From JAICLL01 sp035252155 (GTDB taxonomy: Bacteria; Planctomycetota; Planctomycetia; Pirellulales; JAICIG01), in NCBI GenBank assembly GCA_035252155.1, contig DATFDL010000671.1, positions 1 to 28,937 on the forward strand: DNA of 28,937 nt, written 5' to 3'. Made by a program: the position numbers and the translations under genes. The notes below the pieces were generated by a model, which worked only from the letters and a program-made list of their open reading frames with translations, made no database searches and had not been told where the DNA came from. Below, piece after piece: positions 24,292-28,937 of the stretch. Position 1 is the stretch's first letter; each line of letters opens with the position of its first letter.

Positions 24292-24613
24292 ATCGCAGGC
24301 GCTTTACAAAAGCGCAGCCCACCAGGCACCAGGCGCCGCTGACGCCGGACATGCCCTCGCAATGCACTACCCGGGCGGCCACCAGGCAGGGCGACGCCGC
24401 CGATCCGCCCAGATCGATCGCCAGCAGCCCACTGGGAGGCCGGTCCTGAATCAGAAACGAGACGCCGCCGGCCGAGAGATCGCGGCAGCGCACTTCGCAA
24501 AAATCGTCGTCCGTCGGATAGCTGACGCCGTCGTACGCGGCGACGCGCCGCTGGCACGCGAACGGCTGGCGTTGGTGTCGTCTGCGTTCGGCGTTGGCGG
24601 TTTCAGAGATCAT
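24290..24613 (-). CDS. Small PilZ-domain protein
   Basis: The product has 107 residues and is almost entirely PilZ. R11-x3-R15 lies in RRRHQRQPF, D45-x-S47-x-x-G50 in CRDLSAGGVSF, and the ending GCAFVKRL parallels GCEFVERV of the first protein. The ATG has AGGTGAG about 9 bases upstream. The stop overlaps the end of the heptamer palindrome. It is tail to tail with the first PilZ gene and 48 bases downstream of the third, so the latter two may share a transcript. Confidence 0.8.
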   Translation of the reverse strand: MISETANAERRRHQRQPFACQRRVAAYDGVSYPTDDDFCEVRCRDLSAGGVSFLIQDRPPSGLLAIDLGGSAASPCLVAARVVHCEGMSGVSGAWCLVGCAFVKRLR

Positions 24614-24661
24614 GGTAGTTTCTCACCTGGCCCCTCCCACCGGGAGAGATATCGGATCGAC

Positions 24662-25108
24662 TCAACTCGCCGCCTCGCAGACTTCAAACAACCCGGCGTC
24701 ATGGCCATCGAGCGGATGCACGAACCGCCCGGCGATTTCGATCACGTCGCCCAACCGTGTCCAACGGCCCACCTCGAGCAGCAGCTCGACAACGTCCTCT
24801 TGCGTGGGATTGCTCATCCGCAGCCGCAAATAACGGGCGTCGCATATTTGCGGCACCAACAGCGCCAGCCCCTCGCTCGATAGATTCCGGGCAAGCGCCA
24901 CAAACGGACTTCCCTGTGGCTCAAAACGCTCGTCGAGCGGATGGGCCAGCACGGGCCGGGTGGCGCCGAATCGCATCGTACCCCGGCGATCGGGATCGCC
25001 CAGCCGCCAACTGCCAAAACCACCGGCCAGCCGCAACAGCTCGTCGGTGGGAATTGTCAGTCGCGCGACTAAATCTTCGGGCAATGTGGCCGATTGGATA
25101 CGCGGCAC
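24662..25108 (-). CDS. PilZ-domain protein, divergent, GTG start
   Basis: The product has 148 residues from GTG 25108, which has AGGGGAG 9 bases upstream. The frame is open to TTG 25183 (173 residues) but without a ribosome site. The PilZ motifs are R42-x3-R46 (RRGTMR) and N75-x-S77-x-x-G80 (NLSSEG), so c-di-GMP binding is plausible. A helical N-terminus, PEDLVARLTIPTDELLRLAGGF, recalls that of the first PilZ protein. The body is Leu- and Arg-rich. It sits between the giant surface-protein gene and the small PilZ gene, all on the minus strand. Confidence 0.7.
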   Translation of the reverse strand: MPRIQSATLPEDLVARLTIPTDELLRLAGGFGSWRLGDPDRRGTMRFGATRPVLAHPLDERFEPQGSPFVALARNLSSEGLALLVPQICDARYLRLRMSNPTQEDVVELLLEVGRWTRLGDVIEIAGRFVHPLDGHDAGLFEVCEAAS

Positions 25109-25193
25109 CGCGGATGGCTCCCCTGGGATGTGACGTGCTTCGAGTCGCCACAGGAAGCGTAGGTCATGCAGGGATGAAGTCAAGCGGGGGAGA

Positions 25194-25431
25194 GGGTTCA
25201 GGGTTCAGGGTTCAGCATTTTTGTGAACGCTGGTTGGTTCGCGCGGCCGTACCGCGTCTAAATAGCCGTGCGCGCCAGTGTCGCCTTTCGCTCCGCGAAA
25301 GGAGCGCTATTTTCGTGGAGCGAAAGTCGACTGCGTAAGTCGTCTGCTAAACGCGCACGGCTAGTTACCGGCCGCACAAGCGATTCGACGGCCACAAAGA
25401 TGCTGAACCCTGAACCCTGAACCCTGAACCC
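25194..25431. repeat. GGGTTCA-heptamer palindrome, long copy
   Basis: The left arm has three perfect GGGTTCA units (25194-25214) followed by GCATTTTTGTG. The right arm has CACAAAGATGC then four perfect TGAACCC units (25404-25431). The arms pair over about 32 bases. The interior holds a second palindromic element at 25263-25363. Together these fill the 330-base gap before the giant gene's stop. Confidence 0.85.
25263..25363. repeat. Nested 101-bp palindromic element
   Basis: Perfect 12-base ends: TAGCCGTGCGCG at 25263-25274 and CGCGCACGGCTA at 25352-25363. Inside is CTTTCGC-TCC-GCGAAAG at 25285-25301. The size and inverted ends resemble a MITE-like or REP-like unit; no transposase is nearby. 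Confidence 0.75.
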
Positions 25432-25438
25432 TCAGGCA

Positions 25439-28400
25439 TTACGACAGGAGCCGCACCGTGCCTGGCGCCGGCGGCGGCGGCGTGTTGCGGTACTCGTTGG
25501 TGTCGATGATCTTGATCTGGATGTCGCGCTGCGACGCTCCAGCTTCGAACGCCGCCACGTAGTCGGCCAGCTCGGTCGGCGTGGGCTGCCGCTGCAAGTA
25601 CTCCTGGAAGAACGTGTTGGTCAGGTTCGTGAAGTTCTCCTTGCTGGTCAAGAAGCCCATCACCACCTGGAACTCGGTCAACTGGTGCTGGTCGAGCAGG
25701 TTGACCCAGTAGTTCAGGCCCTGCGTGTCGTACGGACGGTCCAGCAGCCGCTGGTAGAGCGCCTGCACCCAGCCGGTGTTCGTGCCGCCGGCTGAAGCAT
25801 AGAACTCGGGCGAGCTCATCATGCCGGCGATCACCGGCTCCGGCCCGCCGTAGACCTTCCAAACCTGGTCTCGCCAGTAGGCGAGACCGCTCGTCTCGGG
25901 ATCGCGGAACAGGAACTGGTGGTAGTAGCCCGTGATGATCGGGTCGAGCCGTTCGTTGCTCTCGAAGATGCCCTGGGCGATGATGCTGTACGGCTTGCCC
26001 TGCTCGATCTGAGCCGTCCAGAACGTCAGCCCGGCCGTGTCGGGGGCGCGGCCCAACACCTGCTCGTAGAGCTTTGTCACGATACTCGCTTCGTACGAGA
26101 TGATATTCACCGTGGCCACGTTGCTGGTCAACGAGCCGTCGCTGACCTGATAGGTGAATGAGTCGATGCCCGCGAAGTTCGCTCCCTTGGTGTACGTGAA
26201 TGAACCATCGGGGTTGACCGTCACCGTGCCGTTGCTGGGCTGGCTGACGATCTGGGCCGTCAACGTGTCACCATCGGGATCGCTGGCCTTGGTCAGCACG
26301 CCGTTGACGGTGGTGGCCGAGCTGCTGTTGCCGATACTCAGCATGTACGACTCGTCCTGGGCCACCGGGGCGGCATTCAGCGTGATGTTGAACATCTGTG
26401 GGGCCGAGGTGTCCTGACCGCCGTTGGAGGTGCCGCCGTCGTCGTGCAGCGTGAGCGAGACGCTCGATGTGCCGAAGGCGCTGGGATTGGGCGTGAACGT
26501 CAAGTTACCGGTGGCCGGATCGACCGTCGGTCCGGCCAGGAACAGGCCGGGGTTCGACGTGGTGGCGTTGAACGTCAGCTTCTGGCCGTTCTCGCTGGCC
26601 GGGCCGGCCGAGATGGCGGTGGCCCAGCCCGCGATGGTCTGCGGGCCGGCGTTGTTGTTCACATGCACGTCGCCGCCGGCGGTGAATGAAGGAGCGTGGT
26701 TCACCAGATTGACGATCACGTTGATCAGGTCGTCGACCGATTCACCGTGGCTGTCGGTGGCCTTCAGGTCGATCGTCGCCTTTCCGAACTGATTGTTCAG
26801 GAAGTGTAGCGTCAGCGTGGCATCGGCCAGCGTGGCGTCGTTGGGGTTCGTGTCCGAGACGGTGGCCGTGAGCAAGTTCGGGTTCGAGTTGCTGGCCAGC
26901 GACAGCGTCAAGTGGTCGCCGTAGGGGATATCGACATCGTTGAACACCTGCGAGAAGTCGCCACCGGCACCAGCGCCGAACAAATAGTCGGCGGCGTTCT
27001 CGTTGACCGTGATCCCGTTCGACAGCGGGTTGGGCGTGACGATGGTCGGCGGGTGCTCGACCAGGTTGACATACAGCGGGAAGCTGACCGTGGGCGAAAC
27101 ATTCACACCGCCGTTGGCAATACCGCCAGTGTCCTGCGCCTGGATCGAGATTTGATCGGGGTTGGTGGCCAGCGTGGCCTTGAGCGGAGCTAGCGTGTAC
27201 TCCAGCGTGCCGGTATTCCCGCTGACAACAATCTGCGGCTGACCCGACGGCGTGAACAGCGTGGGATCGCTCGGTGTTACCTTGAACGAGACCGTTTGGT
27301 TCGCCTCGTTGGCGCCAGGGCCGGGGCTAATGCTTGTGACGAAGTTTGGCACGGCGTGGAAGCCGGAGTCTTCATTCACCACCTGGCTGCCCGACATGAA
27401 CTGGAACGACGGCGGGTCGTTCACAAAGTTGACGTTGATCTGCAAGGGCACCGCGACCGAGGTATCGACGCCGAGACCGTTTTGAGTACCGCCATTATCA
27501 TGCAAATTGACCATCAGGTTGGCGACGCCGTCGGTATTGGCCGCCGGCGTGTAGGTTAGCACGCCGTTGGCGTCGATGAACGGTCCCGACTGGAACAAGG
27601 TCGGGTTGTCGTCGCTAACAATCTGGAAGTTCACTGTCTGGCTGGCTTCATTCGCGTCGGGCGTGGGGCTGGAACTGGGGCTGATGTTCGAGGCCCATTG
27701 GAAGGTCTGCAAGCCCGCGTCTTCATTGACCGCGGGCACCGACGTGGCGTGCGTGAACGACGGCGCGTCGTTGACAAAGTTGACGTTGATGTTGAACTGC
27801 TGCAGAGCCGAAGTGTCGACGCCGCCGTTGGCCGTGCCGCCGTTGTCGTGCAATTTGACAAACACGGTGGCGCTGCCGTTGGTGTTGGGCGCCGGGGTAT
27901 AGGTGAGCGTGCCGGTGCTCGGGTCGATCTGCGGCAACACCGAGAAGAGGTTGTCGTCGCTGGTCGAGACGATGAAGTTCAACGTCTGGTTCTGCTCGAT
28001 CGAATCTTGGCTGCGGCCCTTGCTGATGTTGGTGGCGAAACCCGTCACCGTTTGCGGACCGGCGTCTTCATTGATTGTCTCGGCGTTGGCGATGAGCGTG
28101 AAGCTCGGCGCGTCGTTGACAAACAGCACGGTTACGGGAACGACCTCGGTCAAGGTGTTCGTTCCGCCGTTCGACTTGTCGCCATTGTCGGTAACGGTGA
28201 TCGTGATGTTCGCCGTGCCCGAGCGGAAGGAGTTGGGCTGCAACGTCAGCGTGCCCGAAACGTTCGGGCTGGCATAGCTGATCGTCGGGTTGGGCAGCAG
28301 CGTCGTATTGTCGGAGGTGGCGGTGATGCTGACGATTTTCTGGTTCGGCTCGTTCAGGCCGGCGGTGAGGCCGGTGAGCGTGATCGTCTTGGCCGCCGCG

Positions 28401-28937
28401 TTTTCGAGCATCGTGATCGGCGCCACCGCGTCCATCGTGGGCGGATCGTTGATCTGCGTCACCGTGAACGGCACGTTGAACGTGGCCGAGGTGTCGTTGC
28501 CGCCGCCCAGCGTGCCGCCGTTGTCTTTGGCGAAGACGGTCAACGTGGTGACTCCGAACACGTCGGGATTCAAGGCATACACCAGGTCCCCCGGCTTCAG
28601 GGCCAGGTTCTTGTAAGCGGGATTGTTAGCCACCGGATCGTTGGGATCAGTGCCGACGATGTAGGGGGCGATTCTGAATAGCGAGCCGGTGCTCGGCGTG
28701 ACCGAGGTATTGCTCAGGCCGACAGTGAAGTTGACCAATTGCCCGAACGGCGACGGCGGATTCTCGATCGCCTGGCCCGCCGAAATGTTGAAGGCAAAAT
28801 TCCGAATGACGTCGGGACCAGGGTCGGATCCCGTCACCGGCGTCCCGCCGCTGGCGGTCACGGTATTGTTTTCCAACGTGGAGTAGTTCGACAGCACGTT
28901 GAACGTGGGCGGCTGATTGATGAGCGTCACCTGCCAT
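25439..28937 (-). CDS. Giant secreted/surface protein, cadherin-like repeats plus DUF4214 C-terminus (5'-truncated by window edge)
   Basis: The frame is open to the window edge, so the N-terminus is missing; the GTG at 28930 is internal. About eight beta-sandwich modules of 110-130 residues follow one another, each closing and opening around NDAPSF/NDPPTM-type motifs and containing GG-x-NGG-x-DTS. They resemble 'tandem-95'/cadherin-like repeats of very large bacterial adhesins. The last module (AAPVAQDESYMLSIG to TYQVSDGSLTSNVATV) is a clear Cadherin-like/VCBS domain. The last 200 residues or so hold three to four DUF4214 repeats: LYEQVLGRAPDTAGLTFW, FLFRDPETSGLAYW, LYQRLLDRPYDTQGLNYW and EYLQRQPTPTELADY. 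These are often linked to export or surface anchoring. The protein is likely exported and may bind calcium. Its neighbours are PilZ genes. Confidence 0.85.
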   Translation of the reverse strand, partial: WQVTLINQPPTFNVLSNYSTLENNTVTASGGTPVTGSDPGPDVIRNFAFNISAGQAIENPPSPFGQLVNFTVGLSNTSVTPSTGSLFRIAPYIVGTDPNDPVANNPAYKNLALKPGDLVYALNPDVFGVTTLTVFAKDNGGTLGGGNDTSATFNVPFTVTQINDPPTMDAVAPITMLENAAAKTITLTGLTAGLNEPNQKIVSITATSDNTTLLPNPTISYASPNVSGTLTLQPNSFRSGTANITITVTDNGDKSNGGTNTLTEVVPVTVLFVNDAPSFTLIANAETINEDAGPQTVTGFATNISKGRSQDSIEQNQTLNFIVSTSDDNLFSVLPQIDPSTGTLTYTPAPNTNGSATVFVKLHDNGGTANGGVDTSALQQFNINVNFVNDAPSFTHATSVPAVNEDAGLQTFQWASNISPSSSPTPDANEASQTVNFQIVSDDNPTLFQSGPFIDANGVLTYTPAANTDGVANLMVNLHDNGGTQNGLGVDTSVAVPLQINVNFVNDPPSFQFMSGSQVVNEDSGFHAVPNFVTSISPGPGANEANQTVSFKVTPSDPTLFTPSGQPQIVVSGNTGTLEYTLAPLKATLATNPDQISIQAQDTGGIANGGVNVSPTVSFPLYVNLVEHPPTIVTPNPLSNGITVNENAADYLFGAGAGGDFSQVFNDVDIPYGDHLTLSLASNSNPNLLTATVSDTNPNDATLADATLTLHFLNNQFGKATIDLKATDSHGESVDDLINVIVNLVNHAPSFTAGGDVHVNNNAGPQTIAGWATAISAGPASENGQKLTFNATTSNPGLFLAGPTVDPATGNLTFTPNPSAFGTSSVSLTLHDDGGTSNGGQDTSAPQMFNITLNAAPVAQDESYMLSIGNSSSATTVNGVLTKASDPDGDTLTAQIVSQPSNGTVTVNPDGSFTYTKGANFAGIDSFTYQVSDGSLTSNVATVNIISYEASIVTKLYEQVLGRAPDTAGLTFWTAQIEQGKPYSIIAQGIFESNERLDPIITGYYHQFLFRDPETSGLAYWRDQVWKVYGGPEPVIAGMMSSPEFYASAGGTNTGWVQALYQRLLDRPYDTQGLNYWVNLLDQHQLTEFQVVMGFLTSKENFTNLTNTFFQEYLQRQPTPTELADYVAAFEAGASQRDIQIKIIDTNEYRNTPPPPAPGTVRLLS

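Noticed and set aside
25109..25183. TTG-initiated longer form of the third PilZ protein
   Set aside because: No ribosome site precedes TTG 25183, while GTG 25108 has AGGGGAG 9 bases upstream. Kept as an alternative only.
25194..25431. CRISPR array or telomere-like repeat at the GGGTTCA units
   Set aside because: The units are 7 bases, contiguous and without spacers, and occur as inverted arms of a palindrome in an internal chromosomal gap. No cas gene is present.
27698..28681. Plus-strand open frame of 327 codons opposite the giant protein
   Set aside because: It is the antisense of a repetitive gene, so it looks repetitive too. The minus strand carries recognisable beta modules.

Overview
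The window looks like a gene-dense stretch of a high-GC planctomycete chromosome, probably of Pirellula-type lineage. This is an inference from gene content, since no rRNA or marker gene is present. Supporting features are a membrane-anchored Ser/Thr kinase with leucine-rich-repeat-like C-terminus, a two-domain DUF1080 protein, a Tat-exported Gfo/Idh/MocA oxidoreductase, a DUF4832-type protein, a very large cadherin-like/DUF4214 protein, hopanoid genes and many palindromic intergenic repeats. There is no sign of phage, plasmid, IS transposase, CRISPR, tRNA or rRNA.

Layout. (1) 86-8289, plus strand: a large FAD/Fe-S 2-hydroxyacid dehydrogenase (YdiJ/GlcD-like) translationally overlapping a MoaD-type sulfur carrier, a large lipoprotein of unknown function, a Tat-signal Gfo/Idh/MocA oxidoreductase, and a secreted Tyr/Arg/Pro-rich protein. 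(2) 8382-9937, minus strand: a small putative secreted protein and an acyl-lipid/acyl-CoA delta-9-type desaturase. (3) 10206-12084, plus strand: a PurU-like formyltetrahydrofolate deformylase followed closely by a double-domain universal stress protein. (4) 12188-19302, minus strand: in transcription order a DUF4832-type secreted protein, a GT-C type membrane glycosyltransferase, squalene-hopene cyclase (shc) and the radical SAM adenosylhopane synthase hpnH. The last two are the first steps from squalene to extended hopanoids. (5) 19534-23545, plus strand: the kinase, with a good sigma70-like promoter, and the two-domain DUF1080 protein. (6) 23747-28937: three small PilZ-domain proteins in a row, then the C-terminal 1,166 or so residues of a giant repetitive surface protein that runs off the right edge.

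The most unusual aspect is not one gene but the non-coding fraction. At least seven families of short palindromic elements sit in nearly every intergenic gap. Several have entered coding sequence: one lies in frame inside the kinase linker, one supplies the last ten residues and stop of the desaturase, and one carries the shc stop codon. A GGGTTCA-heptamer palindrome family occupies every gap around the first PilZ gene and the gap before the giant gene. In one copy a second palindromic element appears nested inside it. No new defence or enzymatic system can be supported from the sequence. The hopanoid/glycosyltransferase neighbourhood and the PilZ trio are the best functional leads.
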